In this document: one piece after another, positions 1-8,364 of the stretch
Position numbering within the stretch: position 1 is the stretch's first letter
How the letters are laid out: every line of letters begins with the position of its first letter
DNA from: an uncultured Erythrobacter sp.
Lineage (GTDB): Bacteria > Pseudomonadota > Alphaproteobacteria > Sphingomonadales > Sphingomonadaceae
Reading direction: 5' to 3'
Assembly (NCBI GenBank): GCA_937899785.1
Contig: CALCCG010000106.1
Coordinates: forward strand, 1 to 53,538
Length of the DNA stretch: 53,538 nucleotides
Position numbers and translations under genes: made by a program
Notes under the pieces: model-generated
What the model saw: only the letters and a program-made list of their open reading frames with translations
Databases searched by the model: none
Told to the model about the DNA's origin: nothing

Positions 1-256
1 CCAAGCGGGCCTCTACGATCACGAGACAAGGGCATAGTGCCTGCAAGAGCAGAGGCAAGCTTGAGGCGCAGGCGACCCTGACACGCTGCTCGTCTTCAGC
101 CTGTGTTCACCAGCTAAAGTGCGGATTGCCGCCGAATTCGACGCCAAGTTAGCGCGAGGTGTTCTGTTACGTGGATGAGCTGCTGGGAGCGCCAATCGCG
201 TGTTGCGCTGCAGAAAGCGACCGTCTAAGTCGATCCCGATAATCAGGGAGATTTGT
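1..256. other. left flank, no supported gene
   Basis: No reading frame here is convincing. The first 37 bases could be the last 11 codons of a plus-strand gene ending at TAG 35-37, but that is too short to identify. The remainder presumably carries the promoter and leader of the export operon; I could not pick out a clear -35/-10 pair. Confidence 0.3.
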
Positions 257-985
257 GTGACTTTTGATCGCCACGGGGCAATGCGTATGGGTGTGTGTGG
301 CGCCGCAGCGCTTGGTCTTTCAGCCTGCGCATCAACGCCAGAACCGGTTATCGGCCAAGCCGTGACGCAGCCACGCGCCGACCTTGGTCAGGCGGGGTAC
401 ACTTTTCAACGCTCGACAACCTACCTCTTACGCAGTTCCGATCGGATTTCGGTTAACGTGTTCAGAGAACCCGACTTTTCGGTGGAAACTGTTCAAGTGG
501 GCGTTGAAGGAAATGTGTCACTGCCAATGCTTGGATCGATCCGCGCCGCCGGGATGACCGCGTTGCAGTTTGAGCAGGATGTAACGCGTCGTCTATCGGC
601 GGCAGGCCTCAAAACGCCGATGGTGAGTGTCAATATCACCGAATACGCTTCACACCGTGTCACGGTCGAAGGCGCGGTTGAGGCGCCTGGCGTCTTCGCG
701 TTTCAACCTGGAGAGCGGCTGTCGGCCGCGATCGCCATGGCGCGCGGCCCAGCCCGTACCGCAAAAACCGAGCAGGTTGCAGTGTTTCGCGAGGGACCAG
801 CCGGCATCACGGTGGCAAAATTCGATTACGGACAGGTTCGCCAGGGCACCATGCTCGACCCCATCCTTGAGCCCGGCGACCGTGTCGTGATGGGTACAGA
901 CGGCCTTTCGGTCTTCTGGCAAGACTTGTTGAAAGCGCTTCCCGCCTTTGGTGTGTTCGCCAACGTCGCTGTGAATTCTGACTGA
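257..985 (+). CDS. polysaccharide export lipoprotein (Wza-like)
   Basis: Predicted outer-membrane lipoprotein that forms the export channel for the EPS. A lipobox LSAC near residues 17-20 follows a short hydrophobic stretch. It is followed by a Poly_export domain (about residues 45-130) and one SLBB domain with the typical VTVEGAVEAPGVF strand (about 136-215). At 242 residues it is a short member of the family, consistent with a protein that relies on other components to span the outer membrane. I chose GTG 257 because GGGAG (245-249) lies 7 bases upstream and because the signal peptide then has normal length; an upstream ATG at 200 and internal ATGs at 281 and 287 are alternatives. It sits 7 bases before the co-polymerase gene, so the two are very likely co-transcribed. 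Confidence 0.88.
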   Translation: MTFDRHGAMRMGVCGAAALGLSACASTPEPVIGQAVTQPRADLGQAGYTFQRSTTYLLRSSDRISVNVFREPDFSVETVQVGVEGNVSLPMLGSIRAAGMTALQFEQDVTRRLSAAGLKTPMVSVNITEYASHRVTVEGAVEAPGVFAFQPGERLSAAIAMARGPARTAKTEQVAVFREGPAGITVAKFDYGQVRQGTMLDPILEPGDRVVMGTDGLSVFWQDLLKALPAFGVFANVAVNSD

Positions 986-992
986 TCGAATT

Positions 993-3209
993 ATGACCAA
1001 CCACCCAATCGTCTCGTCGCCAGAAGGGCGTGGCCCAGGCCGCGAAGTGTGGGTGGATGGATATCTTCCTCCAGCCTACGCGGAGCCGCAAGCTCCGGCT
1101 TCGCCGATGATCGATGTGGCGTGGCTGCGGGGAGCCGTATTTCGCCAAAGATGGCTCATCGTAGCGACGCTTATCATCGCCTTGTTGGGCGGGTTGGTGC
1201 TCACACTGCTTTCCACACCAGTCTACGAAGCCCGCGCTTCGGTGCGCGTCTCACCGTTTGGTTCGACCTGGGTGTCCGCAGGGCAAGAGGCGACTGCGCC
1301 AGTTAAGTCCAACATCGAAGTGCGCTCCTTCATGAAGACACAGGCAACCGTCGTCGAAAGCCGCAAATTGGCGGCGGTGGTTGCAGAGAACCTCAACGCC
1401 GCTTCGCGCGACGCGCTTCTCGGAGCGCGTGTTGATGAACGCCGACCGCCTGATAGGACAGATGAGCAATGGGCGAGCGACAAACAGCGCATGGCTGTTT
1501 CCGCTTTGAAAGCAAACGTCAACGCGACTGTTCCGCGTGATGAGCTGCTGGTTGACATCGTCTTTACATCCGAAGACCCCGCGCTCGCTGCCGAAGCGGT
1601 CAACGCCTATGCAGACGCCTATGTGCAATCCGACACCCAACGTTCGGTCGAAGGCAACGCCTATGCGCGCGAATATCTGCTTGAGCAGATTGAAGTGGTG
1701 CGCGGCCAATTGGCAGACGCTGAGAAAGCCTCAAACGCCTACGCACGCGGTGCCGGTATCGTCACACCCGCTACGGTCGGCATCAACGGTGAGACCGGCC
1801 TAACGATGACCGGGGCAAACCTTGCCAATATAAACCAGACAGTTGCTGCGGCGCGGGCGGCTCGCATTTCCGCTGAACAAAAGTGGCGCGCCGTCGCTGA
1901 CATTCCGGCAGAGCAATTGCCCGAGGTCCAAGCGAACGCTGCCATTCAAGGGTTGATCGGCGAAAAGGCGAAATTGAGCGCCGAACTCTCCAGTTTGCGC
2001 GAGCGCTACACGGACCAATTTCCAGAAATTGTCGACATCAAGAGCCAGCTTGCTTTGCTCGACGAGCAAATCGCTACGACGGCGGCCAACATTAAGGCCG
2101 GCATCCGCAACTCTTTTGTAATTGCCGAGAGGCAGGAAAGAGCTCTTAGCAGCGAACTCGGAAGCGCCACCAACGACGCCCTTGTCGAGCAAGACGAAAA
2201 GATCGAATATACGAACCTTGAGCGTAACGCGCAGTCGCTGCGTGAGCAGCTCAGCGAGCTGCTCACGCGCTATAACCAAATCAGCACTGCGGCGAATGTC
2301 CAGTCTGGCGTCTTGACGCTGCTCGACAGCGCCGTGGTGCCGCGCACACCGATCAAACCGAGCCTTACGCGCAATATGATTCTTGCGCTTGTTCTCGGGG
2401 TCGCGATGGCGGGCGGGCTAGCTCTGGTGCGCGAGATTTTCGTCGATCAGTTTCGCCGCCCAGAAGATGTCGAAGATCGGTTGGGCATTCCGGTGTTGGG
2501 ACTTACGCCTTACGTCCGCTCGGATCGGATCGAAGGCGAAGAGGCAAACCAGTTCAGCTCTCTGGTCGAGGCCTACGCTTCGATCCGCTCTACCATCGAT
2601 TTCGCGCTACCACGCGATGGCACGGTTTTGCAGACAACCAGCAGCCAAGCAGCGGAAGGCAAGTCGACCTCTTCGCTCATTTTGGCCGAGCTCTTTGCCC
2701 GCCTGGGACGCCGCACGCTGCTGATCGATTGCGATCTGCGCAAGCCTTCCATTATTCCGCTGCTCGACATTCCAGCCAAGGAAAACGGCATTGCTGAAGT
2801 GCTTCTTGGCGAAGCAACACTCGAAGAGGCAGTGATCGAGAGTGTGCACGACAATCTGCATATTCTTTCAGTTGCGCAGATTCCTTCGAACCCTGTGGAA
2901 TTGCTTTCCTCGTCACGGTTCCGCGATTTCATTGAGGCAAACCGGGAGAAGTATTCGGTTATCCTGATTGACAGTTCGCCTGTTCTGGGGCTCGCGGACG
3001 CCCCTGAGATCGCTCAGAACGTCGACGCGACGATATTCGTAATTGAGGCCAACCGGATCAGCGTTGCGCAAGCTCGCACTGCGGTGCAGCGCATCAAGAA
3101 GGTCGGTGGCAACGTAATCGGCGCCGTCCTTACCAAATACCGCGCTCTGGAGGCCGGTTCGGATTACACCTACGACTACCAGTACTACCAATACGGTCGG
3201 GATAAGTGA
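993..3209 (+). CDS. polysaccharide co-polymerase / BY-type tyrosine autokinase (Wzc-like)
   Basis: Inner-membrane protein controlling polymer length and export, fused to a bacterial tyrosine kinase. Transmembrane segment 1 is near residues 53-75. A long periplasmic Wzz-type region with coiled-coil character follows, then the proline motif PRTPIKPS near 449 and transmembrane segment 2 near 460-480. The cytoplasmic kinase shows a Walker A-like AAEGKSTSS (about 552), Walker A' LLIDCDLRKP (about 575) and a Walker B-like SVILIDSSP (about 654). The C-terminus is tyrosine-rich (DYTYDYQYYQYGRDK), the usual autophosphorylation cluster. The 738-residue length fits a full-size Wzc/ExoP. The start ATG 993 has only a weak ribosome site. 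The stop overlaps the next start (GTGA), pointing to translational coupling with the glycosyltransferase. Confidence 0.93.
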   Translation: MTNHPIVSSPEGRGPGREVWVDGYLPPAYAEPQAPASPMIDVAWLRGAVFRQRWLIVATLIIALLGGLVLTLLSTPVYEARASVRVSPFGSTWVSAGQEATAPVKSNIEVRSFMKTQATVVESRKLAAVVAENLNAASRDALLGARVDERRPPDRTDEQWASDKQRMAVSALKANVNATVPRDELLVDIVFTSEDPALAAEAVNAYADAYVQSDTQRSVEGNAYAREYLLEQIEVVRGQLADAEKASNAYARGAGIVTPATVGINGETGLTMTGANLANINQTVAAARAARISAEQKWRAVADIPAEQLPEVQANAAIQGLIGEKAKLSAELSSLRERYTDQFPEIVDIKSQLALLDEQIATTAANIKAGIRNSFVIAERQERALSSELGSATNDALVEQDEKIEYTNLERNAQSLREQLSELLTRYNQISTAANVQSGVLTLLDSAVVPRTPIKPSLTRNMILALVLGVAMAGGLALVREIFVDQFRRPEDVEDRLGIPVLGLTPYVRSDRIEGEEANQFSSLVEAYASIRSTIDFALPRDGTVLQTTSSQAAEGKSTSSLILAELFARLGRRTLLIDCDLRKPSIIPLLDIPAKENGIAEVLLGEATLEEAVIESVHDNLHILSVAQIPSNPVELLSSSRFRDFIEANREKYSVILIDSSPVLGLADAPEIAQNVDATIFVIEANRISVAQARTAVQRIKKVGGNVIGAVLTKYRALEAGSDYTYDYQYYQYGRDK

Positions 3210-4450
3210 CAGCTGCGGGATGTATCCCGCATACCGATGCGATGGAGACGCTTGAAACTGGTCTGGAACGCCCGCTCATTCTGCATGTGAGCGGAGACTT
3301 CCCCGACCCATTTGAACCGTTCAAAACACGAGTTATTGAGACACTTCTGGCGCTAACCGACATCCCGGTGCGCCACCGGGTGATCTCGATAAACCGCGTT
3401 TCTCCTGGCCGCACTGCGGCCTTTCGTCAGCTCTTTCGGCCTGGAGATCTGACAGTTCAAACCCAGGGGCTCGAGCGCGGCCTGGCTTTGACCTATGAAG
3501 CCCCCTCGCTTGGCCTGCGACACCGAACTAGGCTTTTGCAACTAGGAGACTGGCTAACCGAGGCGATCCGCGCGATGCCGGAGCGGCCAGATCTTATCGT
3601 AGGCCACAAGCTCACCATTGAAGGGATTGCTGTTCGGCGGGCTGCAGAGGCGCTTCGCACTCCATACGCGTTGGCGCTTCAGGGAGGCACCGACCAGAAA
3701 ATCATGGCGTTCCGTCCCGATCTGCACGAAGAGTTCCGAAGAGTGCTCCATGGTGCAGAAGTGATTTTTCCTTTCGCTCCATGGACTTGGGACTATGTCG
3801 TTGATGCGCTCGGCGTACCTCCTGGCAAGAGCATCTCTCTCCCATGTCCAACCGACCTCGACCAACCAATAGCTCCGCGCCAAGGCGGCGATGGGCTGCT
3901 GTCTGTTTTTCACCTCAAGAGCTACAAACGCAAAAACCTCGCCGGTTTAGCGCGGTCCGCACAAGCGCTCGAGGACAGAGGGATTAGCGTACCGATCTGC
4001 GTGGTTGGTGGCGGAGAGGGCGAGGATCTGGCCGCGTGCGAAGCGCTAACCAAAGATCGATCGTCAATGACTTTAGCAGGAGCAATGAATCGAGAGCAGT
4101 TGCGCGATCGCATGCTGACGGCCAGCGGATTCGTGCTCCCATCATTGAGGGAAAGCTTTGGGCTGGTGTTCATCGAGGCGCTATTTGCGGGGCTCCCGAT
4201 CATCTACCCTCAAGGCACTGCGGTTGATGGCTATTTCGACAACGCACCGTTTGCACTTGGCGTCAACGCGCGCGATCCAGCCGCTCTCGCTGACGCAATG
4301 TGCCAGCTTATGGAAAACGAAGCGACGATGAAAACCACCCTCGCCGATTGGCAGACATCCAATGCTGCCAAGAGATTTCAACGCGGATCGATTGCTAGCG
4401 AATTCGCGCAAGGCCTCACGCTCGCCTCTGGTTTCCGAGGCGCCCGCTAG
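3206..4450 (+). CDS. glycosyltransferase family 4-like (GT-B fold)
   Basis: Predicted cytoplasmic retaining glycosyltransferase that adds a sugar from a nucleotide donor to the lipid-linked EPS repeat. The C-terminal half carries the GT4 donor-site pattern RESFGLVFIEALFAG with the E-x7-E pair, preceded by SGFVLPS. The N-terminal half is a less conserved acceptor domain. Length is 414 residues, normal for the family. GTG 3206 overlaps the stop of the kinase gene by 4 bases; ATG 3242 is a possible alternative start. The sugar specificity cannot be read from the sequence. Confidence 0.85.
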   Translation: MTAAGCIPHTDAMETLETGLERPLILHVSGDFPDPFEPFKTRVIETLLALTDIPVRHRVISINRVSPGRTAAFRQLFRPGDLTVQTQGLERGLALTYEAPSLGLRHRTRLLQLGDWLTEAIRAMPERPDLIVGHKLTIEGIAVRRAAEALRTPYALALQGGTDQKIMAFRPDLHEEFRRVLHGAEVIFPFAPWTWDYVVDALGVPPGKSISLPCPTDLDQPIAPRQGGDGLLSVFHLKSYKRKNLAGLARSAQALEDRGISVPICVVGGGEGEDLAACEALTKDRSSMTLAGAMNREQLRDRMLTASGFVLPSLRESFGLVFIEALFAGLPIIYPQGTAVDGYFDNAPFALGVNARDPAALADAMCQLMENEATMKTTLADWQTSNAAKRFQRGSIASEFAQGLTLASGFRGAR

Positions 4451-4457
4451 GCCGACC

Positions 4458-5390
4458 TCAGTACCCTTGCAGCCAGTCACGACGTTGCTGCCAAACGGCC
4501 TTCCACATATCGGCTTTGTCCGGTCGCCGACGACCAATAAGAGCCAGTGCCGAATGCGCCGCGTGCCGAGTCAACGCTACCGACCAAAGCATACAGAGCC
4601 CCAATTGCTTTCGAACCACGCCAAAGTGGTCTCGGATGATCGTCGCCTTGCCGCGATAGACCTGTTGTTGTTTGACCGCGTTCGAGATCGCCGACGCGCC
4701 GCCGTGATGAACAATAGTCGCCTCAGGCGTGACCATAGGCTTGTAGCCAAGTTTTCCAGCCCGAAGGCACAGATCGTTTTCCTCCGCGTACATGAAGTAG
4801 CGCAGATCAAACCCGCCTAACTCAAGCCAAAGCTGCTTACGAAGCAGAAAGAAACAGCCGGTGACGATATCGACCTGCCGCACTTCATCCATCATTTTTC
4901 CCTCAATCCTTTCCGGATTGAAAAATGATACCGTCTTGAAAAGCCGGGATATGCCGGTCGAATAGCAAAACAGGCTCCAAACGGTCATCCGATTGAAGCA
5001 CGAGGTAGCGTTAAGCGATCCGTCGCCGAAAAGTGTACGCCCGCCGACAATACCCGCCTGCGCATTTGCTTTGGCAAAAGCGAGGAGGTTCTGGATGGAA
5101 CCTGGCAGCACCTCGGTGTCAGAGTTAAGCAGCAACAACCATTCGCCGGTAGCGGTTTCAGCCGCACGGTTGTTAGCCGCTGCAAATCCCAGATTGTCTT
5201 GCGAACGGTGGAGCTCCACCTGCGGGTACGCCTCTGCGATAGCATCGCAAGAGCCGTCCTGGGAGGCGTTGTCCCAAACGATAACCTGCATATCGATATG
5301 CGGCGTCTGCTCATAAAGAGTTTCGATCGCCTTTAGGGTCATCTCGACGGTGTTATAACTGACGATCAAAACCGAAAGTTCTGCCGACAT
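4458..5390 (-). CDS. glycosyltransferase family 2 (rhamnosyltransferase-like)
   Basis: Predicted inverting GT-A glycosyltransferase. The N-terminus has the typical LSVLIVSYNTVEMTLKAI strand, then VIVWDNASQDGS and the metal-binding region LLLLNSDTEV (a D-x-D variant, SDT). GGFDLRYFMYAEENDLCLR near residue 193 is the acceptor/catalytic-base block of the GT2 family, including the ED-type acidic pair. The layout resembles WbbL/RfbF-type rhamnosyltransferases, which fits the rfb genes in the same locus, but the donor is inferred. It converges on the preceding glycosyltransferase with only 7 bases between stops and is divergent from the sulfotransferase gene at 5609. Confidence 0.85.
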   Translation of the reverse strand: MSAELSVLIVSYNTVEMTLKAIETLYEQTPHIDMQVIVWDNASQDGSCDAIAEAYPQVELHRSQDNLGFAAANNRAAETATGEWLLLLNSDTEVLPGSIQNLLAFAKANAQAGIVGGRTLFGDGSLNATSCFNRMTVWSLFCYSTGISRLFKTVSFFNPERIEGKMMDEVRQVDIVTGCFFLLRKQLWLELGGFDLRYFMYAEENDLCLRAGKLGYKPMVTPEATIVHHGGASAISNAVKQQQVYRGKATIIRDHFGVVRKQLGLCMLWSVALTRHAAHSALALIGRRRPDKADMWKAVWQQRRDWLQGY

Positions 5391-5608
5391 CAGGGATGGT
5401 TCTCCTATCGAAGCCTAGACGCCACTTCGGTGCGCTCCGAACAGTTGGCGGCCTGTCTGAGAGCGGCGTCTTCGATCCCTGTCCTAGCCCAAGCCCGATA
5501 GCTTGTCATCGTCCCGTTCTTTGCCGGTTTGGCGCGCTTGCGATGGTACGCGATCTTGATCTAAACATTCCGCCAAGCGCCGTTTGATCGGCTGGCGAGA
5601 GACCCACA

Positions 5609-6532
5609 TTGCCTTGGACACCCAATCTAATCATGCCCGGCGTTGCAAAGTGCGGGACGACAACTCTCTACGATCTGCTTGTGGCTCATCCGCGCGTAAC
5701 AGGCGGAATCGATAAGGAGGTCCGCTTCCTCATGGATATCGACGATCGGCTTTGCCCGCCGGTCAACCTGCACACATCAGGTTTGGAGGCCTGGGCATCG
5801 CAGTACCCCGACAAAGGACTGGGTGATTTTGACATTTGGCTCGATGCCTCACCTCAGTATCAGTATCAGCACACCGCGCTTGAAACGATCGCGAGACTCG
5901 AGCCTCAACCCAAGGTCTTGTTCATCCTACGAAACCCTGCGCGGCGGCTCTTTTCGCTCTATCAATACGCGCGTTACCATCAACAAGCCATTCCATGGGT
6001 GATGTCTTTCGAGCACTTCATCGAGGCCATTCGTGAGCCGGTGGACGATCGCATCGCCCAATTCAATATGTTGCGTTCGGCTTGGCGCGATACAATCTAC
6101 GATGCAATGATTGAGGACTGGAGCGGCGCTGTGCCAGCGCACAATCTCTTCGTCACGTCGATTGAGGAGCTGGCGCAAGATCGAATCAAGACACTTCGGT
6201 CTTTGGCCAGCTGGCTCAACATTGATGCACAGCCTTTGATCCTGGCTCGAACCGCCAAATCAAACCCAACAATCGTTACACGGAGCCGAACGCTGCGCTC
6301 CATTGGAGCGAAGGCGGCCAGACTTCTTCCCGAGAATCCTGTCGTCCGCTGGGCAAAGGACGCAGTCCGCGAGTTAAACTCCGCTCCGGTTGATCGTGAT
6401 GAGCTTGACGACAACGCACCATTTTTGGCCCAACTAGAGGAGGAATTTGCGCCCATGATGGCGCGCTTGGGGGCCTTACGTGCAAGTGTGGCCCAAGGTG
6501 GAGACACCTCCGCTGCAGGGGCAATAGCCTGA
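5609..6532 (+). CDS. sulfotransferase domain protein
   Basis: Predicted PAPS-dependent sulfotransferase that would place sulfate on a sugar hydroxyl of the polysaccharide. The 5'-phosphosulfate loop is GVAKCGTTTLYDLL (about residues 11-24) and the 3'-phosphate site is seen as VLFILRNPARRLFSLY (about 101-116). An in-frame stop at 5585-5587 limits the N-terminus; TTG 5609 is the first usable start and keeps the strand PNLIMPG needed before the loop. ATG 5633 is possible but would trim that strand. Length is 307 residues, usual for Sulfotransfer_1/3 proteins. It is convergent with the polymerase gene 6535-7965, with 2 bases between the stops. Confidence 0.83.
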   Translation: MPWTPNLIMPGVAKCGTTTLYDLLVAHPRVTGGIDKEVRFLMDIDDRLCPPVNLHTSGLEAWASQYPDKGLGDFDIWLDASPQYQYQHTALETIARLEPQPKVLFILRNPARRLFSLYQYARYHQQAIPWVMSFEHFIEAIREPVDDRIAQFNMLRSAWRDTIYDAMIEDWSGAVPAHNLFVTSIEELAQDRIKTLRSLASWLNIDAQPLILARTAKSNPTIVTRSRTLRSIGAKAARLLPENPVVRWAKDAVRELNSAPVDRDELDDNAPFLAQLEEEFAPMMARLGALRASVAQGGDTSAAGAIA

Positions 6533-6534
6533 GT

Positions 6535-7965
6535 CTATCTCTGCGAACCCAAGCGAGCGTTTCGACGCGTCCGCGGGCGCACTCCTTGCTGGTGCTGTCC
6601 CAGCGGTGCCTCAGGGAGCCAAGCAGGGAAAACCTGCCTCCGGAAAGCCGGTTGGAAGACCGGAGACAGCCCGACCGAAAGGCTCATCCCAAGCAGCATG
6701 TATACCCACGTGGCAGCGCCTCCGAAGAATGAAACGGTAAAGCCAGTCAGTGTGCAAACGAACAAGCTGATCGCCATCCCAACCCGAAGTCGGCGATCAG
6801 TCTCGCTTGATCGCGATGCGGACGCAGCAAGCACGACGATGGCCGCTGCACATGTGGCAAGCATGAAAACCGGCGGGATCCATCCGTGGCGAATACCCAA
6901 CAACAGCCAATGCGCATCGACGCTAGGCACCATCCATTCAAGGCGCTCGTAATTGGTAAAGCCAATTCCAAACCAGGGGTGTTTCTCGACCGAGATCAGT
7001 CCATACTCCCAGATCAGCGTGCGAAACCGCCCAGTGTTGGGATTGAGTGTCAAGCGAACAAGCACGCTGACCAACCCGTTCTCAGATGCAAAGTGTAAAG
7101 TCGCTGCGAGCATCATCGCAACACAGGTTATGAGCTTCCACGACAGGAATGAAACCATGCGCTGGACAAAGTCCGCCATCATCAATCCGATCGCAAGGAT
7201 GAGCGCAAGAAAGGCCGCCGAGCTGAAGGATAGAATAGCAAAGAGCGACGCGGCAAGTCCCATCGGCGTCGGCCATTTGCGGACCCCAGCAAACCAATAA
7301 ATCGGCAAGAAACTGCCCAGCACAAAGCCGGCCAGGATCGGGTGTGAAAAAGGCCCTGCGGCCCGGAACAAACCGAAGCGATAGTCCACAAAGTCTCGCC
7401 CTCGCCCTACTTCAACTCCGTCCAAGTAAGCGGAAAGATCTCCAAATACCGACGCGAATGCCGGGCGGATTAATGCTCGTCCTGCTGCGACCTCTGCGAA
7501 CATGCTCAAGCCGACGAGAAAAATAGCTGGCGCGACAAGCACAAGGAAACGGCGAAAATCATTAGGAGTACGAATACTCAGCCGTGCGATAAGAAAGGGC
7601 AGAACCGCATCCAGACCAAGCGCGCCGCCACGCAAAAGACCTTCCAAAGGATCGTAAAAGATCATGAAGGAGTAGACCATCCAAAACGTCGCAACGACAA
7701 ATAGATAGTCCCAAATCTGGAGCTTAACTTCTCGCCTTACCAGCTGCCAAAGCACCCAGGGCAACAGCACAAATCCGAGCATCCTTGGAGCGTAGAGATA
7801 CTGATCCGCAAGCAAGAGCCGCAGCTCGTTCGGCATCATAGCAGCGTAAAACAACACCACCGCTGGGAGCACTGTCTTGAGCGTGCTTCTTGGCGGCGTT
7901 GCAGAGGATGTTGGATAACCATCCGCACCCTGAGCACGCTCAATCTGGATTGCGGTCGCCGCCAT
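6535..7965 (-). CDS. O-antigen ligase / Wzy-like EPS polymerase (first of two)
   Basis: Polytopic inner-membrane protein with about 11-12 hydrophobic segments. It has the large periplasmic loop typical of the O-antigen ligase family, including HPWFGIGFTNYE and, further on, DAHWLLLGIRHGWIP. Such proteins polymerise lipid-linked repeat units or ligate polymer to an acceptor in the periplasm. The start was set at ATG 7965, not at 8052, because GAGGGTGAT lies directly upstream and the extra 29 residues are not membrane-like. A second, different family member occurs at 28270-29700. Which one polymerises and which one ligates cannot be decided here. Confidence 0.82.
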   Translation of the reverse strand: MAATAIQIERAQGADGYPTSSATPPRSTLKTVLPAVVLFYAAMMPNELRLLLADQYLYAPRMLGFVLLPWVLWQLVRREVKLQIWDYLFVVATFWMVYSFMIFYDPLEGLLRGGALGLDAVLPFLIARLSIRTPNDFRRFLVLVAPAIFLVGLSMFAEVAAGRALIRPAFASVFGDLSAYLDGVEVGRGRDFVDYRFGLFRAAGPFSHPILAGFVLGSFLPIYWFAGVRKWPTPMGLAASLFAILSFSSAAFLALILAIGLMMADFVQRMVSFLSWKLITCVAMMLAATLHFASENGLVSVLVRLTLNPNTGRFRTLIWEYGLISVEKHPWFGIGFTNYERLEWMVPSVDAHWLLLGIRHGWIPPVFMLATCAAAIVVLAASASRSSETDRRLRVGMAISLFVCTLTGFTVSFFGGAATWVYMLLGMSLSVGLSPVFQPAFRRQVFPAWLPEAPLGQHQQGVRPRTRRNARLGSQR

Positions 7966-8094
7966 ATCACCCTCATAGACTGGCCGACTCCTTGCGCCAA
8001 GCGCCACACACTGCCTCTGTAAAAAGAATTTTCCTACATAATGCTGAATCAATATGGGATAAATCCTTGTTCATTTCCATGCAAAGGACCCGCC

Positions 8095-8364
8095 ATGTTT
8101 GAGGACCCATTCGAAAGCTCTGCCAACAGTGTCACCTCGCCAGCCGCCGATTGTTTCGCGATCACACCTGATGATGGTCAAGACCTGCCTCGTGCAACCA
8201 AGGCGATCTATATTGGGTCGGGTGGCGATATTGTCCTGCGACCCGTGAGCGGCGCCGAAGACATTCTTTTCGCAAACACCGCCAGCGGAAGCATTATCGA
8301 CGTGCGGGTTCGCGCAATACGCGCGACAGGGACGACCGCACTCGACATTGTGGGCCTAGTCTGA
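8095..8364 (+). CDS. ghsA: GTA-type head-spike base protein (RCAP_Rcc01079 family, GhsA-like)
   Basis: Small protein of 89 residues. Its core reads FAITPDDGQDL, then ATKAIYIGSGGDIVLRP, and it ends RATGTTALDIVGLV. This is the pattern of the spike base protein family named after Rhodobacter capsulatus Rcc01079 (GhsA), which forms the base of the head spikes on the R. capsulatus gene transfer agent. I recognise the family from this pattern; no search was run. Start ATG 8095 has AAAGGA at 8083-8088; an upstream ATG at 8041 lacks a good site. Its TGA overlaps the next gene's ATG (TGATG), so the two products are probably made in a fixed ratio. Its location inside an EPS locus is unexpected. Confidence 0.78.
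   Translation: MFEDPFESSANSVTSPAADCFAITPDDGQDLPRATKAIYIGSGGDIVLRPVSGAEDILFANTASGSIIDVRVRAIRATGTTALDIVGLV

Noticed and set aside
2-37. Possible tail of an upstream gene (11 codons ending in TAG)
   Set aside because: Too short to support; kept only as a remark in the left-flank entry.
4362-4820. Frame antisense to the family-2 glycosyltransferase
   Set aside because: Shadow of a well-supported gene on the other strand.
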